Below, one piece after another: positions 37,136 to 46,339 of a stretch of DNA of 64,000 nt (position 1 is the first letter of the stretch; each line of letters opens with the position of its first letter). The stretch is from Streptomyces sp. GESEQ-4 (GTDB lineage: Bacteria; Actinomycetota; Actinomycetes; Streptomycetales; Streptomycetaceae). The notes under the pieces are model-generated. The model ran no database searches and was not told the origin of the DNA. It saw only the letters and a list, made by a program, of their open reading frames with translations. The translations under genes were made by a program, and so were the position numbers. The stretch lies in the NCBI RefSeq assembly GCF_017948455.1, contig NZ_JAFFSU010000016.1, positions 1 to 64,000 of the forward strand, given 5' to 3'.

Positions 37136-38302
37136 ATGTTCCACGCCGCCACGCCCTCCACCAGCGGTCACACCCGAACGCCGCTCCCCCCGGCTCAGTC
37201 GCCGACAGCGGGAGCGCCGAGTACGGGAGCACCGCAGAGCCAGCAGAAACAGCAGCGCGACGCTTTCTTCGACAACGCCAAGTATCTGGCGATCGTGCTG
37301 GTGGCGATCGGCCACTCCTGGGAACCGCTCAAGGCCGACAGCCGGATCTTGGAGGCCGTGTACTCGGTCGTGTACTCGTTCCACATGCCGGCCTTCATCG
37401 TCATCTCCGGCTTTTTCTCGCGCAGTTTCGACATGCGCCCGGACCGGCTGAAGCGATTGATCACCGGTGTGGCGGTGCCGTACATCCTCTTCGAGACGGC
37501 CTACCCGCTCTTCAAGCGTGTCGTCGCCGACGATCCCGGTCAGGAGGTCAGTCTTCTCGACCCCTGGTACCTCACCTGGTTCCTGTGCGCGCTGTTCATC
37601 TGGCGGATGACGACGCCGATCTGGAAGCTTGTGCGGTGGCCGCTGCCGCTCGCGCTCGGTATCGCCATGCTGGCGTCGGTGACCCCGGAGATCGGCAACG
37701 ACCTCGATCTGCAGCGGGTGTTGCAGTTCCTGCCGTACTTCGTGCTGGGGCTGTGCATGAAGCCCGAGCACTTCCAGCTGGTGCGCCGGCGTTCGGTGCG
37801 GATCGCGTCCGTGCCGGTGTTCGCGGCGGCGCTGGCGGTCGGCTGGTGGGCCGTGCCGCGGATGAACACCGCGTGGTTCTACCACCGTGACGCCGCGCAG
37901 AACCTGGGCGCGCCCTGGTGGGCCGGGCCGGTGATGGTGCTCGCGACGTTCGGCTGCTCGACACTGCTGACCGCCTGCTTCTTCGCCTGGGTGCCGCGCC
38001 GCCACATGTGGTTCACGGCGCTCGGCGCGGGCACGCTGTACGGCTATCTGCTGCACGGATTCCTGGTCAAGGCCGGTGACTACCAGGGCTGGTTCGACCA
38101 CACCTGGCTGCACCGGCCGCTCGGCGAGATCATCGTGACCGTCCTCGCGGCGGCCGTCGTGACCCTGCTCTGCACGGCGCCGGTGCGGCGGGTGTTCCGG
38201 TTCGCGATGGAGCCGAAGATGGAGTGGGCGTTCAAACGGGACGCGGCCGAGCTGGCCCGGGAGCGTGAGAAGGCCAGGGAACCCGAGAAGGCACGCGCCT
38301 AG
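37136..38302 (+). CDS. Acyltransferase family 3 membrane protein
   Basis: About 388 residues from ATG (MFHAATPSTSG); a GTG 3 codons upstream is also possible. After a Pro/Ser/Gln-rich cytoplasmic stretch it begins the core with FFDNAKYLAIVLVAIGHSWE, the conserved helix with catalytic His of the Acyl_transf_3 / fucose-4-O-acetylase-like group. About ten TM helices follow, with SFHMPAFIVISGFFSR. The C-terminus is charged. It would O-acylate an exported glycan or lipid; substrate unknown. Confidence 0.85.
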   Translation: MFHAATPSTSGHTRTPLPPAQSPTAGAPSTGAPQSQQKQQRDAFFDNAKYLAIVLVAIGHSWEPLKADSRILEAVYSVVYSFHMPAFIVISGFFSRSFDMRPDRLKRLITGVAVPYILFETAYPLFKRVVADDPGQEVSLLDPWYLTWFLCALFIWRMTTPIWKLVRWPLPLALGIAMLASVTPEIGNDLDLQRVLQFLPYFVLGLCMKPEHFQLVRRRSVRIASVPVFAAALAVGWWAVPRMNTAWFYHRDAAQNLGAPWWAGPVMVLATFGCSTLLTACFFAWVPRRHMWFTALGAGTLYGYLLHGFLVKAGDYQGWFDHTWLHRPLGEIIVTVLAAAVVTLLCTAPVRRVFRFAMEPKMEWAFKRDAAELAREREKAREPEKARA

Positions 38303-38315
38303 CTGGGCCTAGGCG

Positions 38316-38801
38316 CTATTCACCGCTCGATTCACCCTTCAGACCGAGAAGTGCGCGCATGCGTGCGTACTTCTCGGTCAGTCGTGTGCGGGTGGGCGCG
38401 TCGAGTACGGCGAGCCGTGCCGGGTCCGCGTTGTGGGCCAGGTCGGCCTCCTTGACCAGCAGGGCGCCCGGTGTGGCGAGGATGCGCGCGGCGTACGCCT
38501 CGGGGGATTCCCCGGCCCGCTTGGTGACCGCGCGCACGACGTCCTTCGTACGAGGGCTCAGCGCGGCCTCGTCCAGCCACTGCTCGGAGAGCTTGTCGTC
38601 CTCGACGGCGTCGTGCAGCCAGGCCGCCGCGATCTGCTCGTCGTCCCCGCCGCGTGCGCGTACGCCCTCGGCGACGGCCCTCAGGTGTTCGGCGTAGGGC
38701 TGCCCGGCCTTGTCGGTCTGCCCCTCATGGGCGGCGCGGGCGAGGGCTTCTACTTCGGGGAGGGTCAGGGGCGTTGGAGTCACCCCTCCAGTGTGAGTCA
38801 C
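38316..38801 (-). CDS. HD-domain hydrolase, possible small alarmone hydrolase
   Basis: 161 residues. Metal ligands fit the SpoT/MESH1 pattern: His in PYAEHLRAVAEG, HD plus ED in AAWLHDAVEDD, and VKEADLAHNADP aligned with VKLADRLHN of SpoT. No synthetase, TGS or ACT domain is present. (p)ppGpp or another nucleotide is therefore a reasonable but unproven substrate. The first GTG lies 3 bp after the phosphatase stop (coupling); an alternative GTG at 38783 has GGAGG too close to it. Confidence 0.75.
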   Translation of the reverse strand: MTHTGGVTPTPLTLPEVEALARAAHEGQTDKAGQPYAEHLRAVAEGVRARGGDDEQIAAAWLHDAVEDDKLSEQWLDEAALSPRTKDVVRAVTKRAGESPEAYAARILATPGALLVKEADLAHNADPARLAVLDAPTRTRLTEKYARMRALLGLKGESSGE

Positions 38802-38804
38802 CGC

Positions 38805-39986
38805 TCAGCGGGCCGCGGCCTGTGCCGTCGGACCCTCGCGGCAGATCAGCAGCAGCGCCCGGTCGTCGTTGACGTCCTTCGCCACCGCCTCGATGAGATG
38901 CCAGGCCGCGCCGTGGAATCCGCCGGCGACATAGCGGTCGGCCTCGCCGGTGAGGCGGTCGATGCCCTCGACGATGTCACGGTCGGACGTTTCCACCAGA
39001 CCGTCGGTGAACAGCATCAACACGTCACCGGGGCGCAAAGACCCCTTGACCGGGTCGAACTGAGCACCGTCGTACACGCCCAGCAACGGCCCCTCGGCCG
39101 CCTTCTCCTCCCAGCGTCCGCTGCCCGCGCTGAGCTGGAGCCCCGGTGGATGCCCGGCGGAGTACAGCTCGTAGTCGCCGGAGTCGAGGTCGAGGACGAG
39201 GTGGATGGAGGTGGCGAAGCCCTCGTCCCAGTCCTGGCGCAGGAGATAGCCGTTGGCGGCGGGGAGGAAGGCGTGCGGCGGCAGGCTGCCGAGCAGGCCG
39301 CCGAACGCGCCCGACAGCAGCAGCGCCCGTGATGCCGCGTCCATGCCCTTGCCGGAGACGTCGGTGAGGACGACTTCGAGCGTGCGCCCGCCGTTCGTGC
39401 GGGCGGCCACCACGAAGTCGCCCGAGAAGGACTGCCCGCCGGCCGGCCGCAGCGCCATCTCGCGGTGCCACGTCACCGGCAGCTTCGGCAACTTGCTCTG
39501 CACCCGGATACGTTCCCGCAGGTCGAACAGCATCGTGCCGCCGCGCCGCCAGGGCACGCCGACCCGGCTGCGGAACTGTGCGATCAGCAGCCCGAAGAAC
39601 CCGCAGGCGGCGACCACCAGCACCACACCCGGCGTGACCCGGGACGGCCCTTCCGTGTACGGCCCGAGCTGCACCGACTCCACGATCAGCGCGGTCGCCG
39701 CCGCCGCGTAGAGGCCGAGCAGGCTGGCGGGGCGCAGCAGCAGCCCGCCCGCGACGATGGGCAGGACCAGCGCGGCCGGTGAGCACCACACCGAGTTGGC
39801 GAGCGTGGTGATCGCGATCAACGGGATGGTGAGCAGCAGTCCGACCAGCGCGATCCAGTCCGAGCCGTCGCCGCGGAAGTAGTCGACGGCACTTCTGCGC
39901 AGGCCTGTGCGGACCCGGTGCACGTGCATCTTCCACCGGGCCGTGAACGTCTCGGCGGCCGTGCGCCGCTCTCGTCCTGCTGCCAT
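38805..39986 (-). CDS. Membrane-anchored SpoIIE-type (PP2C) Ser/Thr phosphatase
   Basis: 393 residues. Four TM-like segments occupy about 40-140 (IALVGLLLTIPLIAITTLAN, ALVLPIVAGGLLL, VVLVVAACGFFGLL). The phosphatase domain follows, with metal-binding Asp residues in FSGDFVVAAR, TDVSGKGMDAASR, LFTDGLVETSD and DVNDDRALLL. It probably acts on anti-sigma-factor antagonists or similar phosphoproteins; there is no linked RsbV/RsbW here. Co-transcribed with the HD hydrolase. Confidence 0.9.
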   Translation of the reverse strand: MAAGRERRTAAETFTARWKMHVHRVRTGLRRSAVDYFRGDGSDWIALVGLLLTIPLIAITTLANSVWCSPAALVLPIVAGGLLLRPASLLGLYAAAATALIVESVQLGPYTEGPSRVTPGVVLVVAACGFFGLLIAQFRSRVGVPWRRGGTMLFDLRERIRVQSKLPKLPVTWHREMALRPAGGQSFSGDFVVAARTNGGRTLEVVLTDVSGKGMDAASRALLLSGAFGGLLGSLPPHAFLPAANGYLLRQDWDEGFATSIHLVLDLDSGDYELYSAGHPPGLQLSAGSGRWEEKAAEGPLLGVYDGAQFDPVKGSLRPGDVLMLFTDGLVETSDRDIVEGIDRLTGEADRYVAGGFHGAAWHLIEAVAKDVNDDRALLLICREGPTAQAAAR

Positions 39987-40148
39987 TAGTTCGGGACCCT
40001 ATCCATCCGACCAGCCGCTTGGCACGGGAGGTCCCACTTGTCCCCCGTCCGAGGCTGGACTTCACAGTGAACTTCACAGAAACCCGTCGCGCCCCCGCCC
40101 CGGCAAAATTCCCTCGCCCGTCCCGCAACACCCTGATAGGCATGGGCC

Positions 40149-41402
40149 ATGGGCACAGACAGCGCGACGGGCGCCATGACCGACCTGCGGGTGCTGCGGC
40201 AGGACGAGTGGAACACCTTCTACGACTCCCTGATCCGCGCCTTCGGCGGGGTCCCGGAGTCGGCCGAGGAGCGGGAGCTGTGGAACTCGCTCACGGAACT
40301 GGAACGTTCGATCGCCGCCTGGGACGGTGACCAGTGCGTCGGCACGGCCGGAGCCTTCACCTTCCGGCTGACCGTGCCCGGCGGCGCCTCGGTGCCCGCG
40401 GCGGGCGTCACCATGGTCAGCGTGGCCGCCACCCACCGGCGGCGCGGGCTGCTGACGTCGATGATGCGGCGGCAGCTGGACGACGTCCGCTCCTGGGGCG
40501 AGCCGCTCGCCGTGCTGACCGCCTCCGAGCCGGAGATCTACGGGCGGTTCGGGTACGGCGTCGCGACTTTTCACGCCAATGTCGAGATCGACACGGATCG
40601 TGTACGGCTGTCCGTGCCACCCGGCACCGATGACGTACGGCTGCGGTACGCGGCGCCGGCCGACGTGCTCGACGTGTGCGAGGCGGTGTACGCGCGGGAG
40701 GTGTCGCTGCGGCCGGGCATACTGGCCAGGCGGCCGGGCTGGGAGCGGCTCGGGCTGCTCGACCCGGAGAGCGAGCGGGAGGGTGCGTCACCGCTGCAGT
40801 GCGTGGTGGCGGAGCGGGACGGCGAGGTCGTCGGGTATGCGCGCTTCCATGTGAAGCCCGGGTGGCACATCACCGGACCCAAGGGCACGGTGCAGCTGCA
40901 GGACGCCTTCGGGGTGGACCCGGCGGCGCACGCGGCGCTGTGGCGTTTCCTGTGCGACATCGACCTCACCTCGACGCTGAGTGCGCGCGGGCGGCCGCTG
41001 GACGAGGCGTGGCAGTACATGGTGTCCGACATCCGGCGGTGTTCGCTGCAGGTGCGGGACTCGCTGCATGTGCGGCTGGTGGATGTGGGGGCGGCGCTCG
41101 AGGCGCGGACCTATCAGGCCCCGGTGGACGTGGTGTTCGAGGTCGAGGACGCGTTCTGCCCCTGGAACGCGGGGCGTTGGCGGCTCACCGGAGACGCGAA
41201 GGGGGCGTCCTGCGCGCGTACGGAGGACGCGGCCGATCTCGCCCTGTCCGTACGGGAGTTGGGGGCGGCGTATCTCGGCGGCGTGACCCTGGGCGCGCTG
41301 GGGGCGGCCGGGCGGGTGCGGGAGCTGCGGGACGGGGCGCTGACGGAGGCGTCGGTGGCGTTCGCGTCGACCGTGGCGCCCTGGCTGCCGCACGGCTTCT
41401 GA
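40149..41402 (+). CDS. Eis-like tandem GNAT acetyltransferase
   Basis: 417 residues. An N-terminal GNAT domain carries the acetyl-CoA loop VAATHRRRGLLTSMMRR and EIYGRFGYGVAT with the general-acid Tyr. A second GNAT-like domain and a C-terminal sterol-carrier-like domain follow, ending exactly in Phe (WLPHGF) as in Eis, where the terminal carboxylate is catalytic. Eis enzymes acetylate multiple amines, including aminoglycosides; the substrate here is unknown. ATG 40149 lacks a clear Shine-Dalgarno, and ATG 40176 (MTDLRVLRQDEW) is an alternative. The divergent promoter region holds TTCAC-A-GTGAA at 40061-40071. Confidence 0.85.
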   Translation: MGTDSATGAMTDLRVLRQDEWNTFYDSLIRAFGGVPESAEERELWNSLTELERSIAAWDGDQCVGTAGAFTFRLTVPGGASVPAAGVTMVSVAATHRRRGLLTSMMRRQLDDVRSWGEPLAVLTASEPEIYGRFGYGVATFHANVEIDTDRVRLSVPPGTDDVRLRYAAPADVLDVCEAVYAREVSLRPGILARRPGWERLGLLDPESEREGASPLQCVVAERDGEVVGYARFHVKPGWHITGPKGTVQLQDAFGVDPAAHAALWRFLCDIDLTSTLSARGRPLDEAWQYMVSDIRRCSLQVRDSLHVRLVDVGAALEARTYQAPVDVVFEVEDAFCPWNAGRWRLTGDAKGASCARTEDAADLALSVRELGAAYLGGVTLGALGAAGRVRELRDGALTEASVAFASTVAPWLPHGF

Positions 41403-41409
41403 CGCCTGA

Positions 41410-42228
41410 TCAGCTCCCCTGACATTTCTGGCAGTCGGGGCACCAGAAGAGGTTGCGGGCGGCGAGATCGGCGGTGCGGATCTCGCCGCCACAGATGTGG
41501 CAGGGCAGGGTGGCCCTGCGGTACACGTAGACCTCGCCGCCGTGGTCGTCGACGCGGGGCGGGCGGCCCATCGCCTCCGGGGTGTGCTCCGGGCGGACGG
41601 TGTCGATGCGGTTGTTGCGGACGCCCTCACGCATCAGCTCGACGAGGTCGGTCCAGATCGCGTCCCACTCGGCCGGGGTGATGTCCCTGCCTTCGCGGTA
41701 CGGGTCGATGCCCTGCCGGAAGAGGACCTCGGCGCGGTAGACGTTGCCGACGCCGGCTATGACCTTCTGGTCCATGAGGAGCGCGGCGATGGTGGTGCGG
41801 CTGCGGGAGATGCGCAGGTAGGCCGCGCCCCGGTCGGCGTCCGTGCGCAGGGGGTCCGGGCCGAGGCGGGCGTGTATCGCGTCCTTCTCGGCGTCCGTGA
41901 TCAGGGCGCAGGTCGTGGGGCCGCGGAGATCGACGTACGACGTGCTGTTCGCGAGGCGCAGGCGGACCGTGTCCGTCGGCGGGGGTGCGGGGGCGCCTCC
42001 GAAGTTCACCTTGCCGAAGAGGCCGAGGTGGATGTGGATCCAGTCGGCGTCCCGGAAGCCGAGGAAGAGGTGCTTGCCGTGAGCGTCGGCACGGCGGAGG
42101 GCTCCGCCGGTGAGGAGGGCGGCGGCGTCTGAGAACTTGCCCTGAGGGCTGGTGACGTTTGCCGGTCGGCCGGAGAAGCGGTCCGCGTAGTCCAACGCCA
42201 GCCGGTGAATTGTGTGACCCTCGGGCAA
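41410..42228 (-). CDS. Fpg/Nei family DNA glycosylase (AP lyase)
   Basis: 272 residues starting at TTG: the next codons are Pro-Glu-Gly-His, the mandatory N-terminal PEGH catalytic end of Nei-type enzymes. No ATG or GTG would expose that Pro, so TTG is the start; AAGGA lies 10 nt upstream. The H2TH region has MDQKVIAGVGNVYRAEVLFR, and the zinc finger is CHICGG ... CPDC. It removes oxidised bases by base-excision repair. Downstream of rpiB on the same strand. Confidence 0.92.
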   Translation of the reverse strand: MPEGHTIHRLALDYADRFSGRPANVTSPQGKFSDAAALLTGGALRRADAHGKHLFLGFRDADWIHIHLGLFGKVNFGGAPAPPPTDTVRLRLANSTSYVDLRGPTTCALITDAEKDAIHARLGPDPLRTDADRGAAYLRISRSRTTIAALLMDQKVIAGVGNVYRAEVLFRQGIDPYREGRDITPAEWDAIWTDLVELMREGVRNNRIDTVRPEHTPEAMGRPPRVDDHGGEVYVYRRATLPCHICGGEIRTADLAARNLFWCPDCQKCQGS

Positions 42229-42251
42229 GTCCCGCGATCCTTTCCCACCCA

Positions 42252-42281
42252 CCCGCCTGTCTCGGTCTCCTGACAGGCGGG
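42252..42281 (-). promoter_or_regulatory. Hairpin between rpiB and the Nei-family gene
   Basis: CCCGCCTGTC/GACAGGCGGG, a perfect 10-bp stem with a 10-nt loop. On the minus strand a T6 run precedes it and the Nei Shine-Dalgarno follows it. It may be an attenuator or an mRNA 5'-end stabiliser rather than a classical terminator. Confidence 0.5.
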
Positions 42282-42295
42282 CCTCGAAAAAACCT

Positions 42296-42781
42296 CTACT
42301 GCTGCGGGTGGTGCGCCGGGATCGGCGGCAGGTCGCCCGTCGTCTCGTACCCCGCCAGCATCTCGATGCGCCGCGCATGGCGCTCGTCGCCCGAGAACGG
42401 TGTGCCCAGGAAGGTCTCGACGAACTTCGTCGCCTCGTCCTGCGTGTGCATGCGCGCGCCCACCGCGACGACGTTGGCGTTGTTGTGCTGCCGGCCGAGC
42501 GACGCCGTCTCCTCGCTCCAGGCGAGGGCCGCACGGACGCCCTTGACCTTGTTCGCGGCGATCTGCTCGCCGTTGCCGGAGCCGCCGATCACGATGCCGA
42601 GGGCGTCGGGGTCGGCCGCGGTGCGCTCGGCGGCGCGGAGGCAGAAGGGCGGGTAGTCGTCCTGGGCGTCGTAGATGTGGGGGCCGCAGTCCACGGGGTC
42701 GTGGCCGGCCGCCTTGAGCCAGTCGACGAGGTGGTTCTTGAGTTCGAAGCCCGCATGGTCGGAGCCGAGATACACGCGCAT
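42296..42781 (-). CDS. rpiB: Ribose-5-phosphate isomerase B
   Basis: 161 residues: MRVYLGSDHAGFELKNHL, GIVIGGSGNGEQIAANKVKG and RQHNNANVVAVGARM are RpiB/LacAB signatures. It interconverts ribose-5-P and ribulose-5-P. The C-terminal PAHHPQQ tail is a typical actinobacterial extension. Confidence 0.96.
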   Translation of the reverse strand: MRVYLGSDHAGFELKNHLVDWLKAAGHDPVDCGPHIYDAQDDYPPFCLRAAERTAADPDALGIVIGGSGNGEQIAANKVKGVRAALAWSEETASLGRQHNNANVVAVGARMHTQDEATKFVETFLGTPFSGDERHARRIEMLAGYETTGDLPPIPAHHPQQ

Positions 42782-42997
42782 GGGGAGAGTGTGACACGGC
42801 TGTTTCCGGGCGGCAGCCTCGGGGCCCGCCCAGGAAAAGTGTGAGCAACACTACAGAACCTCAGGAAAACCTCAAGTAACGATCCGGAATCAAAGGTTCA
42901 TTAATCCATTCACCTCCGATTCACTGGACCGATTCGTACGCCCCCGTGCACCGCTCGCACGGGAATCTGCTCGTCCGGCGCAAAGGAAATCCCCTCC

Positions 42998-44440
42998 ATG
43001 ACCTCGCAGCCGACCCTTTCCAAGGCCAGCACGGAACCTGGGGCCACCGGCGATCCCGGTAACGGCCTCCAGGCAGGTCTCAAGAACCGTCACCTCTCGA
43101 TGATCGCCATCGGCGGTGTCATCGGAGCCGGACTCTTCGTCGGCTCCAGCTCCGGTATCGCCACCGCCGGCCCCGGCATCCTCCTGTCGTACGCCCTCGT
43201 CGGCACGCTCGTGGTGCTGGTGATGCGGATGCTCGGTGAGATGTCCGCCGCCAACCCGACGTCCGGCTCGTTCTCGGCGCACGCCGACCGGGCGCTCGGG
43301 CGCTGGGCCGGGTTCTCCATCGGCTGGCTGTACTGGTTCTTCTGGGTCGTCGTGCTGGCCGTCGAGGCGACCGCCGGTGCGGTGATCCTGGAGGGCTGGA
43401 TGCCCGCCGTCCCGCAGTGGGCCTGGGCCCTGATCGTGATGGTGGTGCTGACCGCCACCAACCTCGTCTCCGTCGGGTCGTACGGCGAGTTCGAGTTCTG
43501 GTTCGCCGGGATCAAGGTCGTGGCGATCGCCGCGTTCATCGTCATCGGCGGGCTGGCCGTCTTCGGACTGCTGCCGGGCGTCGACAGCGAGCAGGCCGGG
43601 CTGAGCAACCTCACCGACCACGGCGGATTCCTGCCGAACGGGCCGGGTGCGATCCTCACCGGTGTGCTGCTCGTCGTCTTCTCCTTCATGGGAAGCGAGA
43701 TCGCCACGCTCGCCGCCGGTGAGTCCGAGAACCCGCAGCAGGCCGTCACCAAGGCCACCAACAGCATCATCTGGCGGGTCGCCGTCTTCTACCTCGGCTC
43801 GATCTTCGTCGTGGTCTCCCTGCTCCCGTGGGACAGCAAGTCGATCGCCGACGACGGCTCCTACGTCGCCGCCCTGGACTCCCTCGGCATCGCGCACGCC
43901 GGTCAGATCATGAACTTCATCGTGCTGACCTCGGTGCTGTCCTGCCTCAACTCCGGCCTCTACACGGCCTCCCGCATGGCCTTCTCGCTCGGTCAGCGCG
44001 GTGACGCGCCCAAGGCCTTCGCGAAGACCACCAGCCGTGGTGTGCCGCTCGTTGCGATCATCGCGTCCGTCGTCTTCGGCTTCGTCGCGGTCTTCTTCAA
44101 CTACAAGTTCCCGGACTCCGTCTTCCTCTTCCTGGTCAACTCGTCCGGTGCCGTGGCGCTGTTCGTCTGGCTCGTCATCTGCTTCTCGCAGCTGCGCATG
44201 CGGAAGATCATCCAGGCCGAGGCGCCGGAGAAGCTGGTCGTCCGGATGTGGCTGTACCCGTATCTGACCTGGGCCACGGCCGCGCTGATCGTGTTCGTCC
44301 TCGGCTACATGCTCACCGACACCGAGCACGACGGACGCAAGACGGTGCTGCTGTCGCTGCTGGTCGCCGCGGTCGTCCTGGCCATCGCCTTCGCGAAGGA
44401 GAAGGTGGCCCGCAGGACGAAGGCGCCTACAGCACGGTGA
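42998..44440 (+). CDS. Amino-acid permease (APC superfamily, GabP/AnsP-like)
   Basis: 480 residues, 12 TM helices. The family signature GLKNRHLSMIAIGGVIGAGL opens helix 1, and EMSAANPTSGSFSAHADRAL follows. It is a proton-coupled amino-acid importer; specificity is unclear (GABA, Asn, aromatic or Pro-type are all possible). AAAGGAAA precedes the ATG, and a CCCGTGC/GCACGGG hairpin (42943-42963) lies in the leader. Its 3' end overlaps the convergent kinase gene by 14 bp. Confidence 0.92.
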   Translation: MTSQPTLSKASTEPGATGDPGNGLQAGLKNRHLSMIAIGGVIGAGLFVGSSSGIATAGPGILLSYALVGTLVVLVMRMLGEMSAANPTSGSFSAHADRALGRWAGFSIGWLYWFFWVVVLAVEATAGAVILEGWMPAVPQWAWALIVMVVLTATNLVSVGSYGEFEFWFAGIKVVAIAAFIVIGGLAVFGLLPGVDSEQAGLSNLTDHGGFLPNGPGAILTGVLLVVFSFMGSEIATLAAGESENPQQAVTKATNSIIWRVAVFYLGSIFVVVSLLPWDSKSIADDGSYVAALDSLGIAHAGQIMNFIVLTSVLSCLNSGLYTASRMAFSLGQRGDAPKAFAKTTSRGVPLVAIIASVVFGFVAVFFNYKFPDSVFLFLVNSSGAVALFVWLVICFSQLRMRKIIQAEAPEKLVVRMWLYPYLTWATAALIVFVLGYMLTDTEHDGRKTVLLSLLVAAVVLAIAFAKEKVARRTKAPTAR

Positions 44441-46154
44441 AGGTGTCCTTGACCTTCTTGTACGTCTCCAGCGCCTGCGCCTCGATGTCCGGCTGATACC
44501 ACGTGTTGACCTGGTACGACGTTCCCTCCACGGTGAAACCCAGGAGCTCGGCGTGCCAGGCGACGCCCTTGATGGTGAAGGCGTACTCCCAGACGACCGC
44601 CGGGTAGCCGCGGAAGGTCGTCTCCTCCAGGCGGATCGTGTCGTACTGCCCCTCTTGGGCGTTCTGCTCGGAGCGCCGCCAGGTCTCCAGCAGGTCACCG
44701 CGGGCCACCGCGGACTTCGTGGCGAGTTCCTGCTTGGCGTCCGGGGAGGTGTAGTGCACCTCGGAGCCCGTCTTCACATCGCGCCGCCAGCCCTCGGGCG
44801 GCACCCAGGCGTATCCGCCCGCCTCTTTCCGGGCGCCCGGCGGCAGGGCCTGCGGCCTGGAGGTTCCCTCTACGGTGGCCGAGGGGGTATCGCTCGAGGG
44901 CGTGAATCCTCCCGCCTTCTTGTCGTCCGGCGCCCCGGAGTTCAGCATCAGGACGACCGCGATCACGGCACCGACGGTGACCGCTGCCACGGCCGCCAGC
45001 AGGCCCGTACGACGGTGTCGGCGTCCGGGCACGGCGGGGCCCGGGAGTTCGCCGGGCGGCATCGCGACCGGCTGGGCGGCGTACGGCGGACTGTGCGCCT
45101 GCGTCGCCGCCTCGGTGCGTACGAAGGAGACACCGGTGCTGCCACGTGCCGCCGAGTTGGCGGACGGCGTCTCGGAGCGCGTCTCCGAGACCAACTCGGA
45201 GGCGGCTTCGGTGGAGGCGGATGCGGGAGTAGGGGCGGGGATGCGGTGGGGCTCGATGAGGGCCGGAGTGGGTGACTCCGGCGGCGGGGCGTCCTGTGGC
45301 TCCGGTTCCGCGCGCGTGGGCGCCGCGTCCTCCTGCTCTTCCCCTTCTACTTCTACGGCTTCCGCGGCGACGGAACGCAGCGTGGACTCCAGGTCGTCCA
45401 GGCCCGGCCGGACCGACGGCTCCTTGTTCAGGAGGGAAGCCAGGATCGTGGCCAACGTGCCTGCGGAGGAGGGGATTTCGGGCTCCTCGTACAACACCGC
45501 GTGCAGTGTGGCCAGGGTGGTGTCGCGGGAGAAGGGGGAGCGGCCGCCCATCGCTGCGCAGAGTGTCGCGCCGAGGGACCAGATGTCGGAGGGCGGGCCC
45601 TGGGGGCGGCTGGAGACACGCTCGGGGGCCATGTAGTCAGGGGAACCGACCAGCATGCCGACCATGGTGAGCGCCTTGGCGTCCTGGATGGCGGCGATAC
45701 CGAAGTCGGTGAGGACGACGCGCTGTCCGCCGCTCTCGACCAGGACGTTCCCGGGTTTGATGTCGCGGTGCAGTACGCCGCGTGCGTGCACTTGGCGCAG
45801 CGCCTCGACCAGGCCGAGTCCGATCCGTGCCGCCTCGCGCTGTCCGAGCGGCCCGTCCTCGGCCATGATCCGTTCCAGGGAGCGGCCGGCGATCAACTCC
45901 ATGACGATCCACAGGCGTTCGCCCTCGTCGACCACGTCGTACACCCGCACGACGTTGGGGTGGTCGATCCGGGCGGTGGCCCTGGCCTCGCGCAGGGTGC
46001 GTTCCCGGCGGGTGCGCGCGTCCTCGGCGTCGAGGCCGTCGATGCGCATTTCCTTCACGGCGACCTGACGATCGAGTATTTCATCGGCGGCTCGCCACAC
46101 CCGCCCCATACCCCCCTGGCCAATACTTTCGACCAATCGGTAGCGCCCCGTCAC
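44427..46154 (-). CDS. Membrane Ser/Thr protein kinase (PknB type) with exported C-terminal domain
   Basis: 575 residues from GTG 46154 (VTGRYRLVESIGQGGMGRVW). Kinase domain to about 260: P-loop GQGGMGRVW, VAVKEM, HRDIKPGNVLV, LTDFGIAAI, PDYMAPERV. An acidic Pro/Ala/Glu linker leads to one TM helix (LLAAVAAVTVGAVIAVVLML). A 130-residue exported domain without PASTA repeats follows and recalls PsbP/LpqN-like folds (YAWVPPEGWRRDV). A TTG further upstream (46223) is less likely. Probably senses an envelope signal. Confidence 0.9.
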   Translation of the reverse strand: MTGRYRLVESIGQGGMGRVWRAADEILDRQVAVKEMRIDGLDAEDARTRRERTLREARATARIDHPNVVRVYDVVDEGERLWIVMELIAGRSLERIMAEDGPLGQREAARIGLGLVEALRQVHARGVLHRDIKPGNVLVESGGQRVVLTDFGIAAIQDAKALTMVGMLVGSPDYMAPERVSSRPQGPPSDIWSLGATLCAAMGGRSPFSRDTTLATLHAVLYEEPEIPSSAGTLATILASLLNKEPSVRPGLDDLESTLRSVAAEAVEVEGEEQEDAAPTRAEPEPQDAPPPESPTPALIEPHRIPAPTPASASTEAASELVSETRSETPSANSAARGSTGVSFVRTEAATQAHSPPYAAQPVAMPPGELPGPAVPGRRHRRTGLLAAVAAVTVGAVIAVVLMLNSGAPDDKKAGGFTPSSDTPSATVEGTSRPQALPPGARKEAGGYAWVPPEGWRRDVKTGSEVHYTSPDAKQELATKSAVARGDLLETWRRSEQNAQEGQYDTIRLEETTFRGYPAVVWEYAFTIKGVAWHAELLGFTVEGTSYQVNTWYQPDIEAQALETYKKVKDTFTVL

Positions 46155-46339
46155 CAGTAACCCAGGAACCCCGCCGCTCCTCGTGTTTTCCGTATTCCCC
46201 GGCAATCCGCTGCACCCCCTCAACTACTCGTCGTCTGAAACACAATGGTCACACTTCAGGCTGCACCAGCATAGTGCGGAGAAATCTTGTGGTAGCTCTT
46301 CAAGTACTGCGAATTCAGGCGCAGCCAAGGGGGACGAAC

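Noticed and set aside
42890..44698. A 602-codon minus-strand open frame over the permease
   Set aside because: Low-complexity Asp/Gly/Arg/His shadow of the amino-acid permease gene, extending into the kinase gene.
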